DNA from: an uncultured Clostridia bacterium
Lineage (GTDB): Bacteria; Bacillota; Clostridia; Christensenellales; Aristaeellaceae
DNA: 64,000 nt
Reading direction: 5' to 3'
Assembly: GCA_947166705.1 (NCBI GenBank)
Contig: CAMVFE010000005.1
Span: 1-64,000 of the forward strand
Below the pieces are notes generated by a model, which was not told the DNA's origin, did not search any database, and worked only from the letters and a program-made list of their open reading frames with translations. Shown here piece after piece: positions 8,505 to 18,800 of this stretch. Each line of letters begins with the position of its first letter. The first letter of the stretch is position 1. A program made the translations under genes and the position numbers.

Positions 8505-9619
8505 TTGACGCCCTTCTCCCTTTCGCGGCCGCGGAAATGCAGCCTGTAGTTGATGAAAAACTCGCTGCCGATCACGAAGAACAGGATGATGCCCACCACC
8601 ACGTCCGGGAAGTCCGCCGCCACGCCGAAGTCCTGGCTGATCTGGGCCGCGCCGTGGTCCAGCAGCGTCACCAGCCCGGAGGTCAGGATCATGCCGATGG
8701 GATTGAACTTCGCCAGCCAGCAGACCATGATCGCCGTAAAGCCCTGGCCGCCCACGCTCTCCGTGGTGATGGTCTGGTCCAGCCCCGCGGCGATCATATA
8801 TCCGGCCAGCCCGCACAGGGCGCCGCTGAGAATCATGGTCCGGACGATGACCTTGCCCACGCCGATGCCCACGTAGCGGGCGGTGCGGACGCTTTCGCCC
8901 ACCACGTTGATCTCATATCCGTGCTTGGAATAGTTCAGGTAGATGTGCAGCGCGGCGGTCAGCAGCAGGGTCACCAGGATGATCACCAGGTATTCATGCC
9001 CGAAGGAGGGCAGCTTCCCGTATTTCAGCTTCCCCAGGTTGGACGATCCGCTGGGAACCCACACCACCAGGAAATAGGCCACGATATAGCTGGCCACATA
9101 GTTCATCATCAGCGTGAACAGCGTCTCGTTCGTGTTCCATCTGGCCTTGAACACCGCCGGAACCGCGCCCCAGACGGCGCCGCAGGCCAGGGCCGATACG
9201 AACATCAGCGCCAGCAGCAGCCCCTCCGGGATCTTCCCGCCCCAGTAAAAGGCCACGGCGATCGCCCCGAGGACGCCCATCAGCGTCTGGCCCTCGGCCC
9301 CGGTATTCCAGAAGCGCATCCGGAACGCCGGCGTCAGCGCCAGCGCGATGCTCAGCAGGATGGCCAGGTCCTTAAAGAATTTCCAGATCTTCCGGGGCGT
9401 CGCGAAGCTGCCCTTGATGAAGGTGTAGTAAAACTCGCCGATCCGCTCAGGGTTCTTCTGCAGCTTTTCCACCAGCAGGAAGGCCGCGATGCCGCACACC
9501 AGCAGGCCCAGCAGCACCGCCAGGATCCGGATCCCCCAGGCCTGCAGGGGGCTCATCGCGCTTCTGCGGGTCAGGTGAACCAGGGGCTCCCGCACTTCCC
9601 TTTTCCGCTCATTCCTCAC
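8501..9619 (-). CDS. BMP-type nucleoside/nucleobase ABC transporter permease
   Basis: 372 aa; NTGAEGQTLMGVLGAIA typical of this permease family; TM-rich. Confidence 0.88.
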   Translation of the reverse strand: MRNERKREVREPLVHLTRRSAMSPLQAWGIRILAVLLGLLVCGIAAFLLVEKLQKNPERIGEFYYTFIKGSFATPRKIWKFFKDLAILLSIALALTPAFRMRFWNTGAEGQTLMGVLGAIAVAFYWGGKIPEGLLLALMFVSALACGAVWGAVPAVFKARWNTNETLFTLMMNYVASYIVAYFLVVWVPSGSSNLGKLKYGKLPSFGHEYLVIILVTLLLTAALHIYLNYSKHGYEINVVGESVRTARYVGIGVGKVIVRTMILSGALCGLAGYMIAAGLDQTITTESVGGQGFTAIMVCWLAKFNPIGMILTSGLVTLLDHGAAQISQDFGVAADFPDVVVGIILFFVIGSEFFINYRLHFRGREREKGVK

Positions 9620-11321
9620 GGGCTTCCCCTCCTTCCCGGCTTTCCGTTTTCGTCATCAGCAGGCCGATCTCTTCCTTCGTCGCGGTCCGGGCGTCCACGA
9701 TGCCGGTAACCGCGCCGCCGTTGAGCACCAGGATCCGGTCGCACAGCGCCAGCAGCACGTCCAGGTCCTCGCCCACGAAAATGACCGCGACCCCGCTCTC
9801 CTTCTGCTGGTTCAGCAGGTGATAGATCGTGTAGGAGCTGTTGATGTCCAGCCCCCGCACGGGATAGGCCGCCATCAGCACCTTCGGCGCGTAGGCGATC
9901 TCCCGGCCCACCAGCACCTTCTGCACGTTTCCGCCGGACAGCCTCCGCACCGGGGTGGACACGCCCGGGGTCACGATCTGCAGCTCCTCGATAATCTGTT
10001 CCGCCAGCGCCCGGGGCTTTCCCCGGTCCAGGAAGCCCGCGGCCCCCTTCCGGTAGCTTCTGAGCATCATGTTGTCCGTCAGGTCCATGGAACCCACCAG
10101 CCCCATGCCCAGCCTGTCCTCCGGCACGAAGGACAGGTGCACGCCCAGCTGGCGGATTTCCAGCGGCGTTTTGTCCCGCAGGTTGATGGTTTCGTCTTCC
10201 TTGAACAGCACCTTCCCGCTTTCCACAAGCTTCCGCACGGCGCTCCGGCTCATGCCCTCGAAGGTGACCTCCCGGCCGTTTCCGTCGTGGAAGGCATGCT
10301 CGCGGCCCAGCTCCTGAACCTTCTTCATGCTCTTGTGGAAGAAGGTGACCGGCCTGTCCTTCTTGGGGTTCCGGAAAACGATCTCCCCGCTTTCCAGCGG
10401 CTGCAGCCCCGAGATGGCTTCCAGCAGCTCCTTCTGCCCGCTGCCCGCGATGCCGGCGATTCCCAGAATCTCCCCTCCGTTGGCGGTGAAGGTAATGTCC
10501 CTGAGCACCCGGACGTGCTCCTCATCGTACAGGTTCAGGTGCTTCACGAACAGCCGGGGCGTTGAATTCACGGGCTCGGGGCGGTCAATCGTCAGCTCGA
10601 CCTTTTTCCCGACCATCATTTCGGTCAGCTGCGCCTCGCTGGTCTCGGCCGTCTGAACCGTCGCGATATGCTCTCCCTTCCGGAGGATGGCCACCCGGTC
10701 GCTGACCTCCAGCACCTCGTTCAGCTTGTGCGTGATGATAATGACGGATTTCCCGTCCTCCTTCATCTTCCTCAACACGGCGAAAAGCCGGTCGATCTCC
10801 TGGGGCGTCAGCACCGCGGTCGGCTCGTCCAGGATCAGGGTGTCCGCGCCGCGGTACAGCACCTTGATGATCTCCACGGTCTGCTTTTCGGAAACGGACA
10901 TCTCGTAGACCTTCTTCTGCGGGTCCAGATGAAATCCGTATTTCTCCGCGATGGCGCTGACCTGAACGTTGACCTCCTTCAGGTTGTACCGGCCGTGGTC
11001 CTCCATGCCCAGAATGATGTTCTGCGCGGCCGTGAACAGATCCACCAGCTTAAAGTGCTGATGGATCATCCCGATCCGGTGGTCAAAGGCATCCTTCGGC
11101 GAGCTGATGACGACCTCCTCCCCGTTGATCAGGATCCGTCCCTCGTCCGGAAAATATATGCCGGCCAGCATGTTCATCAGCGTCGTCTTGCCGCATCCGT
11201 TCTCTCCCAGGACGGCGAGAATTTCTCCCTGGTAAACGTCGAGATCCACATGGTTGTTGGCCAGTACGGGGCCGAACCGCTTGGTGATTCCCCGCATCTG
11301 CAGCGCCAGCTTCTTCTCCAA
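9609..11321 (-). CDS. BMP-type ABC transporter ATP-binding protein (two NBDs), TTG start proposed
   Basis: Walker A GENGCGKTT; LILDEPTAVLTPQEID; second NBD GIAGSGQKELLEAISGL and LSGGNVQK; ggagg spaced about 8 nt from TTG at 11321. Confidence 0.85.
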   Translation of the reverse strand: MEKKLALQMRGITKRFGPVLANNHVDLDVYQGEILAVLGENGCGKTTLMNMLAGIYFPDEGRILINGEEVVISSPKDAFDHRIGMIHQHFKLVDLFTAAQNIILGMEDHGRYNLKEVNVQVSAIAEKYGFHLDPQKKVYEMSVSEKQTVEIIKVLYRGADTLILDEPTAVLTPQEIDRLFAVLRKMKEDGKSVIIITHKLNEVLEVSDRVAILRKGEHIATVQTAETSEAQLTEMMVGKKVELTIDRPEPVNSTPRLFVKHLNLYDEEHVRVLRDITFTANGGEILGIAGIAGSGQKELLEAISGLQPLESGEIVFRNPKKDRPVTFFHKSMKKVQELGREHAFHDGNGREVTFEGMSRSAVRKLVESGKVLFKEDETINLRDKTPLEIRQLGVHLSFVPEDRLGMGLVGSMDLTDNMMLRSYRKGAAGFLDRGKPRALAEQIIEELQIVTPGVSTPVRRLSGGNVQKVLVGREIAYAPKVLMAAYPVRGLDINSSYTIYHLLNQQKESGVAVIFVGEDLDVLLALCDRILVLNGGAVTGIVDARTATKEEIGLLMTKTESREGGEAREE

Positions 11322-11463
11322 ATCTCTTTCCTCCGTTGTCCGTACTGCCGAAAATGCTCCGCGTCCGCGCGGCCGCGCGGCTGCGCGGGCGCGGAGCATC
11401 TGAAAAGCAACGGACTGCCACCCCGGAAAAAGGGGTGGCAGTCCGAATTCATGCCTTGTCGAA

Positions 11464-12669
11464 TCAGAACGCGGTGTTCAGCAGGGTGATGCCGTCGATC
11501 TGCGCGTCGAAGTAGGGAGCGGAACGATACTCGGACTCATGGAAATATCCGTCGGAGACCGCCTCGGTATCCTTCTCGAAGGCAGCGTCGGTATTCACAT
11601 CCGCCATGTAGCTGGTCATCGCGGCGCCGTCCACGGTGATGAAGCCTTCCTTCGCGGTGTCGAACACCTTCAGGGAGCCGTCTTCCAGCGCGGCCTTGAC
11701 TTCGGCCAGCTTCTCGGCGGTGCCGGCCGCGGCGGCCTGCTCGTTCACGTCGGTCAGCACGACGCTGCCGGTAGCGATGGTGCCGGTCCAGTCGGTGTCG
11801 ATGGCTTCGCCCTTGGCCTTCTGGGTCAGGATGTACTCAAAGTAGGGAGCCCAGTTGATGCGGCTGGCCACGATGAAGGTGTTGGGGCAGCTCGCCACGG
11901 TGGATCCGTTGTAGCTCACGTTCGGGATGCCGGCATCCTCGCAGGCGGAGGGGGCGCCCATGGAGTCCGCATGCTGGGAAATCAGGTCGGCGTCGGCGAT
12001 CAGCGCCTGCGCGGCATTCTTTTCTTCCGTCTCGTCATACCAGGAGCCGGTGAACTGAACGTTCATGGTCACGTCCGGCACGATGGACTTGGCGCCCAGG
12101 TAGAAGCTGGTGTAGCCAGAAATCACTTCCGCGTAGGTGAAGGCGCCCACATAGCCCATCACGGGATGATCACCCTTCAGCTTGCCGGCGTCCTGGATCT
12201 CCTTCAGCTTCAGGCCGGCGGCCACGCCCGCCAGATAGCGGCCTTCATAGATGGAAGCGAACGCGTTGTGGAAATTGGCCAGGCCTTCGGTGTGGGCCTT
12301 GGTGCCGGTGGCATGGCAGAATTCGACTTCCGGGTGCTCCTTGGCGGCGGCGATCATGAAATCCTCATGGCCGAAGCTGTCCGCAAAGATCACGTTGCAG
12401 TGTTCGTCCACCAGGTCCAGCGCCTGCTCGTAGCACTCGTTGGATTCCGGAATGCCGGTCTTGATGATCACCTGGTTCTCGTCCAGGCCCAGGTTCGCGG
12501 CGGCTTCCTTCACGCCGTTCAGGAAGTTCAGATCGTAGGTGCTGTTCTCGTCGTGCAGCAGGATCACGCCCAGCTTCACACCGGAGAAGTCCGCGCCCTC
12601 GGCGCCGGCGGTCAGCATCATCGCGGCCGCCATGGCCAGCGTCAGAATCACAGCCAACAGCTTCTTCAT
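11464..12669 (-). CDS. BMP family substrate-binding protein
   Basis: 401 aa; N-terminal signal peptide; VKLGVILLHDENSTYDLNFLNGVKEAAANLGL. Confidence 0.87.
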   Translation of the reverse strand: MKKLLAVILTLAMAAAMMLTAGAEGADFSGVKLGVILLHDENSTYDLNFLNGVKEAAANLGLDENQVIIKTGIPESNECYEQALDLVDEHCNVIFADSFGHEDFMIAAAKEHPEVEFCHATGTKAHTEGLANFHNAFASIYEGRYLAGVAAGLKLKEIQDAGKLKGDHPVMGYVGAFTYAEVISGYTSFYLGAKSIVPDVTMNVQFTGSWYDETEEKNAAQALIADADLISQHADSMGAPSACEDAGIPNVSYNGSTVASCPNTFIVASRINWAPYFEYILTQKAKGEAIDTDWTGTIATGSVVLTDVNEQAAAAGTAEKLAEVKAALEDGSLKVFDTAKEGFITVDGAAMTSYMADVNTDAAFEKDTEAVSDGYFHESEYRSAPYFDAQIDGITLLNTAF

Positions 12670-12738
12670 GTTTTCTTTGTCCTCCGTTTTTTTCTTTATG
12701 GTTATCGGCTTCCGGAGAAGCCGGAACCAGCGTCCTTC

Positions 12739-13320
12739 TCAGGCATCCTCCCGCAGGATGATCTTCCCGTCCTCGATCCGGTCCACGATGGCCAGGGATT
12801 TCAGATGCACCCCGGCCTCCCGCAGCTTCCGCCCGCCGGGCTGGAAGCCCTTTTCCACCGCGATGCCCACGCCGGCCACGACGGCCTTCTGCTTCTGGCA
12901 CAGGCTCATCATGCCGCGGACGGCCTCCCCGTCAGCCAGGAAGTCGTCGATGATCAGAACCCGGCTGCCCTCGGGCAGGTATTTCCGGTCGATCCGGATC
13001 ATGTTCCGGGTCTTGTGGGTAAAGGAGTACACCGGCGCCTGAACCATCTCGTCATTCTGCACGACCGTGGCGCTCTTTTTCGCGAAAACCACGGGAAGAT
13101 CTCCCAGCGCGTGCGCCGCCGCGACCGCCATGGCGATCCCGCTGGCTTCCACCGTCAGCACCAGGTCCGGCTTTTCATCCCGGAACTCCTCCGCCCAGGC
13201 TTCGCCCATCAAAAAAAGGAGCTCCGTATCGATTCGGTGGTTCAGAAACATGTCCACCTTCACCACGTCCTGGCCGATCCCGATCCCGAATTCTTCGATG
13301 GCCTTCCGCAGTCTTTCCAT
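12739..13320 (-). CDS. xpt: Xanthine phosphoribosyltransferase
   Basis: MERLRKAIEEFGIGIGQDVVKVDMFLNHRID...; PRPP motif VLIIDDFLADGEA. Confidence 0.9.
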   Translation of the reverse strand: MERLRKAIEEFGIGIGQDVVKVDMFLNHRIDTELLFLMGEAWAEEFRDEKPDLVLTVEASGIAMAVAAAHALGDLPVVFAKKSATVVQNDEMVQAPVYSFTHKTRNMIRIDRKYLPEGSRVLIIDDFLADGEAVRGMMSLCQKQKAVVAGVGIAVEKGFQPGGRKLREAGVHLKSLAIVDRIEDGKIILREDA

Positions 13321-13399
13321 ACCCGGACCTCCTGCCGCTTTGGTTCCCTGCGGAGAACGTCCGCTGAAAAAAACGAACGTTCCCCGCGGGAATGTTGTG

Positions 13400-13428
13400 A
13401 TTATACGATGATTTTCCGAATATTTCAA
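13400..13428 (-). promoter_or_regulatory. Sigma-A promoter for the xpt-BMP operon
   Basis: Minus strand TTGAAA-N17-TATAAT. Confidence 0.75.
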
Positions 13429-13626
13429 CGAAGAAATCATGTCGGAAATGTTAAATTAGCGAAATGACCTTCCCGAGCCCCTGTTCTGCCCTGCGTTTCG
13501 CGGGGCAGCCGCGCGGCGGCCGTCTCCCTTTCGTTTCCCTGTATCCGCCGCCCTCTCGTTTCCTTATACTTGAAGAATCCGGCTTCCTCTGCTATAATGC
13601 AGGGCGTTTGTGCGGGAGGGAAGAGG

Positions 13627-13896
13627 ATGAGATGCAGCTGCAGGGTCTGCGGACCGGAGTACTGGATGGTTCAGGCGGAAAGCGACGCGCTAGGCTGCGT
13701 CTGCCCGGAATGCGGCTTCCGCTGCCGGGACTGCCTGGGAACGGACACGGTCGTCCCGCGGGACGCGCTGGCCGCGCTGGCCCGGGATCCCCGCTTTTTC
13801 CCGGAAAACCTTCGGAAGGCTTTTGATCCATCGGAGGATTCCCGGGAGGACGACGAAGAAAATGACGATATCTGGATGAAGGACGGAGGGTTCTGA
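13627..13896 (+). CDS. Small Cys-rich (putative zinc-binding) protein
   Basis: ggagggaagagg RBS before ATG; MRCSCRVCGPEYWMVQAESDALGCVCPECGFRCRDCLG; stop 4 nt before the DUF368 start. Confidence 0.65.
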   Translation: MRCSCRVCGPEYWMVQAESDALGCVCPECGFRCRDCLGTDTVVPRDALAALARDPRFFPENLRKAFDPSEDSREDDEENDDIWMKDGGF

Positions 13897-13899
13897 TCG

Positions 13900-14769
13900 A
13901 TGAAGTGGTTTCTGGATGTGCTTCGCGGCATGGTGATTGGCCTGGCTAACGTGATTCCCGGGGTGTCCGGCGGAACCATGATGGTTTCCATGGGTATTTA
14001 CGATAAGCTGATCTGGTCCATCAACCATCTGTTCAAAAAATTCAGGGAATGCGTGGTGATCCTGCTGCCCTATCTGGTGGGCATGGTCGCGGCGATCGCG
14101 CTGGGCGCGGTCGGGCTGAAGGCGGCCTTCGCCAGCTTCCCGCTTCCCACCAACGCCCTCTTCATCGGCCTGATCCTGGGCAGCCTGCCCTTTATCCTGA
14201 AGGAAATGAAGGGCGAGCAGATCGGCTGGCAGGGCGTGCTGGTCTTCCTGCTCTTCTTTGCGCTGGTGGTCGGGCTGAAGATCGTTGAAAAGGAAAACAC
14301 GGCCGAAATCCGCCTCAGCGTGCTGGAGATCGTCAGGCTCTTCCTGCTGGGCGCCGTCGCGTCCGCCACCATGGTCATCCCCGGAGTTTCCGGAAGCATG
14401 ATTCTCAAGACTCTTGGGTATTACGAGCCCATCGTCACCGGCGCGATCCCTGCCCTGCTGAAGGGGCTGGCCGGCGGGGACTGGGCCGCCGTCGGCCACA
14501 GCATCGGCGTCCTGCTGCCCTTCGGGCTCGGCATCGTCTTCGGCATCTTCGGCATCGCGAAGCTGATCGCCTTCCTGATGAAAAAATGGAAGGGTCGCAC
14601 CTACTGCGCCATTCTGGGCATGGTCGCGGCTTCCCCCGTCGTGATCCTGATGGATCCCGCCATCTATGAGGGCTTCGGCATCTGGATCTGCGTTGCCGCC
14701 GTTGCTGCCCTCGCCCTGGGCGTCTTCATCGCCGTGAAGCTCGGCGGCGAGCCGGAGCGGAAGGCCTGA
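13900..14769 (+). CDS. DUF368 family membrane protein (polyprenyl-phosphate translocase-like)
   Basis: GMVIGLANVIPGVSGGTMMVSMGIYDKLI and repeated VIPGVSGSMILKTLG motif. Confidence 0.9.
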   Translation: MKWFLDVLRGMVIGLANVIPGVSGGTMMVSMGIYDKLIWSINHLFKKFRECVVILLPYLVGMVAAIALGAVGLKAAFASFPLPTNALFIGLILGSLPFILKEMKGEQIGWQGVLVFLLFFALVVGLKIVEKENTAEIRLSVLEIVRLFLLGAVASATMVIPGVSGSMILKTLGYYEPIVTGAIPALLKGLAGGDWAAVGHSIGVLLPFGLGIVFGIFGIAKLIAFLMKKWKGRTYCAILGMVAASPVVILMDPAIYEGFGIWICVAAVAALALGVFIAVKLGGEPERKA

Positions 14770-14781
14770 TTCCACGGAATC

Positions 14782-14823
14782 AAAAGATCCGGAAATGCGC
14801 CGCGCATTTCCGGATCTTTTTTG
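14782..14823 (+). terminator. Rho-independent terminator
   Basis: aaaagatccggaaatgcg-ccg-cgcatttccggatctttttt. Confidence 0.92.
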
Positions 14824-14874
14824 TATTGGAAAGGGGCCGCGTCCGCGGCCCCGGGAAGGAAGACGGCTCCCGTC

Positions 14875-15408
14875 TCAGGCTTCAGGCTCCAGCAGGCCCA
14901 GGTTGCCGTCCTTCCGGAGGTACAGCACATTGGTCCGCTCGGTATCGATATTCACAAAGGCGAAGAAGCTGTGTCCCAGCATTTCCATTTCAATCACGGC
15001 GTCCTCAACGCTCATGGGGCGGACCGGGAAGGTCTTTCTGCGGACCACCTTCCGCTCCGTTTCCTCCTGCTCCTCCTCGAAGTATTCGGGAACCTCGTTG
15101 AAGGCATCCTCCCGCAGCCGCTTGGCCAGCTTGGTGCGGTGCTTGCGGATCTGGCGTTCCATCTTGGCCAGGGCCTGGTCGATGGCGACGAACAGGTTCT
15201 GATCCGTGCCCTCGCTTCTCAGGATGACGTTGTTCCCCATGGGGACTGTGATTTCAACCACCCGGCTGTCGTTCTTTTCCTTGCGCATGCGGACCTGCAT
15301 CTCCGTGTCGGGAAGCAGGTACCGGCTCATGGTCTGGGTTTTCTTTTCAATCCGCTGCGTAATTCCGGGGGTGACGGACATGTTTCTCGCATTGACGGTC
15401 AGTTTCAT
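14875..15408 (-). CDS. hpf: Ribosome hibernation promoting factor, long form
   Basis: 177 aa; MKLTVNARNMSVTPGITQRIEKKTQTMSRYL; C-terminal VRRKTFPVRPMSVEDAVIEMEMLGHSFFAFVN. Confidence 0.92.
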   Translation of the reverse strand: MKLTVNARNMSVTPGITQRIEKKTQTMSRYLLPDTEMQVRMRKEKNDSRVVEITVPMGNNVILRSEGTDQNLFVAIDQALAKMERQIRKHRTKLAKRLREDAFNEVPEYFEEEQEETERKVVRRKTFPVRPMSVEDAVIEMEMLGHSFFAFVNIDTERTNVLYLRKDGNLGLLEPEA

Positions 15409-15809
15409 AAATAAAAGGAGCTCCTTTCCGAATTAGATTTGTTTCCCGGTATATGCCGGAGCCGAAGAGACCGGGCCTTCAGCCGCTGCCTCCCCGTTCC
15501 TTTCTCTGTGCCATGGGCACCACGCCCTTTCTTTTTGCTTTCGCCTGTAATATTCGGGATAAAAGGCTCCTTTTCCTGCCATTCCGGAAAAGTTTTTTTG
15601 CGGATCCGGAAGCGCGGCGCCTTTCCACCGCCTTTTCCGCTCCGCGCCTCTTTTCCCCCGAAAAAGCAGGGATTCGCACTTCCCGTCCCGAATATTTTAA
15701 TGTTACGCGGCTTATTGCTGCCGGACCTTCGCGGGTTTCCGGATCCCCCGCGTCCCGCTTCCGGCTTATCCGCCGCCTGTAATTTCTGCTGAAAGAAGGT
15801 TTTCCTTTT

Positions 15810-18800
15810 TTGAAAGCTTTTTTCCTTCCCATCGGCTCCGGCGCCGAAGCCTCCCTGCCCGCCGTGCTCACCGCGCTGAGCTGCGGCGCCGCGCGCCAGC
15901 CCGCGTCCGTCTCCATGCTGCGCATTCCCGCCGCGGCACCCGATCCGCTGGCGGATAACCTGCTCGCGGATCTCGGCTTCTGCCATCGTCTGCTGGCGGA
16001 GAAGGACGAATTCGCCTTTTTCCGCACGCTCTGGCATTCCGCCGTCTGGCTGCCTCCCCTGCCGGGCCGGGACGGCCTGGCTCAGGACGAGGGGAGCCGC
16101 CTGCTGCTCCGCGCCCTGCGCGGGGAGGGCGTTCCCTTTGACCTCCGGACGGACCCGGAGGCCGCCGAATGGTGCTTCTCCGCGCTGCTGGACCGTCTTT
16201 CCGGAGGTCCCGGCGCCGCCGCGGAGGAGGATTTCGCGCCGTTCCTTTCCTTTCTTTCGGAAATACAGGCGGATCTGGACGCGGATGAGGACGTCCGGAT
16301 CCTGCTTCTCTGCGATCTTTCGGAGGGCTATGGCGCGGGCCTTGCGCTTGCGCTGCTCCGCTTCCTGCGCGCCCGCTTCGCGGACTCCGCGCCCTTCATC
16401 GGGCTGGTCGGCCAGGTCCGCGCGTCCGGCGCCGGCGCGGAGGAAGCCGTCCGCGCCGCGCGGGACGCGGCCGCCGCGCTGAGCGGGCGGGCCCTGGTCC
16501 GCGTTTCCGAGGAGCGGGAAACCTTCGGCGCGGACGCCTTCTGGATGCTCGGCCTGCCCGCCTCCCTGGCGGCTGAGGCGGAAGCGCTCAGCCTGCTGGA
16601 CTGGGCTTCCGCCCGCGTGCTGGGCGAGGTCTGGACCTCCCCGGCTCGCCCTGCCGCCGGCCTGCATACCCGGGAGCTTCCGGGCGTGGTCACCCTGCAG
16701 TCGCTGGACCGGGAAGCCAAGGCTTCCGCCGCCTTCCTGCGGGGGCTGTTCTGGTGCCTGAGCGATCTGTTCCCCTCCCTGCGTTCCTATCTGGAGCATC
16801 CGGCCCCGCTCCGCTCGCTGGCGCCCGCCACCCGGGGCGGCCTGTTCCGCAGGCTGGTCCGCAGTCCCGAATCCTCCGGCGCCGTTTCCGGGGATCTTGC
16901 CCGGCTGGACCGCGCGTTCCGCGCCGTGGCCCTGCAGATCCTCTCGCTTATCCGTTCCCTCCCCGCGCCCTGCCGCGAGGCGGAGCCGTCCTCCGCGCTC
17001 TGGCAGCAGGCTGTCCAGGCCTGCGGCCGCTTTGTCACCCAGGCCTCGGAGTACGATGTCCGCCGTCAGGAGGCGGCGGATTCGGGCGTGGACCGGGTGC
17101 AGCCCGTCCATCGGGACTCCCTTTCCGACACGGAGGAGGAGGAGCTGCTCCGCCGGCTGGATCAGATGGCCGCGGAGCTCAGCGCTCTGCAGGCCGATCG
17201 GGAGGCCGTCTTTCAGCAGGCGGGGGGCTATCTCTCCCGCCTGGCGCTGGAGGACTGCTTGTCCCGCTGCCGGGTCGCGGAAACCAGCGCCCGGGAAAAG
17301 CTGGCCATGATGCCCTCGGACACCCAGGAGGACCGCTACAGCCTCGGCCTGCAGGAACGGCGGGTCCGCCTGCTGAAGGCGGCGGTCCTCCGCTGCCAGC
17401 AGGACCTGGATGCCGCGAAGCGGTGGCAGGCCCTGAGCCGTCCCTGCAGGCTCCGTCCCTCCTCCCCGCTGGCGGGGGAAATCCTGGATCCGGCCCTGGC
17501 GGAGCAGGCAGCCGCCCTGCTGACCGCGGAGGACGGCGCCCCGGAGGCGGCCCGCGCCATCCGGGACGGAATCGGCGGGCTGCTGCGGGGCTATCCGCTC
17601 AATGACGCGAAGATGCTGCTGAAAAACCTCCTTTCCGTCTCCCGCCAGCCGGAAAGCGAAGCCCCTCTCCGCAGCCTGCTCGCCGGCGTTTTCTCCGTCT
17701 GCGGCGTGGAGGTTTCCGGCCTGCGCCTGCAGAGCGCCGGCCAGCTTCCCGCCATTCCGCTTCTGCCGGATCTGACGGAGGAAGGCCGCTTCTTCTCGGC
17801 CGCTTCCGCCGCCTCGCGCCTGCTGGTGCAGGGTGAGGAGGATCAGGACGCCGCGATGCGCGGGCTCCTGGCGTTCATGATCCTGCGGCAGTACCGGCGC
17901 CCGAACCTGAACGACAGTCTCCTGGAGCTGCTTCCCCTTCGCGGGGAGGATTCCGCCCTGGCCCGGGTTTTCCTGGCCTCCCGCGGGGTGAAGGAGGCTT
18001 CCCTGTGCTGCCTTCGCGCCCCCGGCGAAGCGTCGGAGCGGCTTCCGCTGGCTGTCATCCTGCCGGAGCTCGGCCTGGAGGCGGCCCGCCTCCGTCCCGC
18101 GGCCCTGAAGGCCGTTCCGTCCTTCGTTTTCTGGCTTGAGCGGGAAACGGCGTCCTTCCGGGATCCCTGCCCCTATCTCAGCGAAGCCGACCGCCGGATT
18201 CTGACCGAGCAGCTGACCCGGCTCCGCGCCCATCTGAATGCTCCCCGCAGCCGGGGCCTGGCGGATTTTCTCAGCGCCTGGCACAGGGACATCATGCAGG
18301 CTCCCCGCCAGGCGGAGGATGCCGGCGACCTTCGGCGCAGGCTCCGGGCCGTCTGCGGTCTTTCGCGCCTGCCCGTTTGGCAGAAGGATCTGCAGCGGGT
18401 CTCCGCCTTCTATGAATCCTCCCTGCCCGGGGATTCCGTCTGCGCCGCGCTGCTCGGCACGCCCTCGCTGGAAGCCGCGGACTGCGGCATTCTGGAGGAC
18501 GTGCTCTACGCCTTCCGGGGAACCCCCTTCGCGCGGGAAAACGCCCGGCGCCTGCTGGAGAGCACCTGCGCCCCGGAGGAGCGGCATCTGCTCGCTTCGC
18601 TGGATACGGAATGCGACATCCTGCTTCACTCCTCCGATGATTACCATGAGGCCCTCGCGGAGGGGCTCACGGAGCTGCTGAGCCGCTTCGCCGGCGCCGA
18701 CCCGGACGCGGTGAAGGAGGCGGAAAGCCTGCTGGAGGAAGCCCGGGCGCCCATCACGGAGCGGGCGACCAGCCTCACCTGGCCCTGGGACACCTTCTCC

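Noticed and set aside
6018-8549. 843-aa plus-strand ORF
   Set aside because: Antisense to the PG-binding, DegV and permease genes, all with clear homology; His/Gln/Arg-rich shadow ORF.
13370-13382. PurBox-like aaaaacgaacgtt near the xpt promoter
   Set aside because: Two mismatches to the PurBox consensus as I remember it, and no paired second box seen; reported only as part of the palindrome finding.
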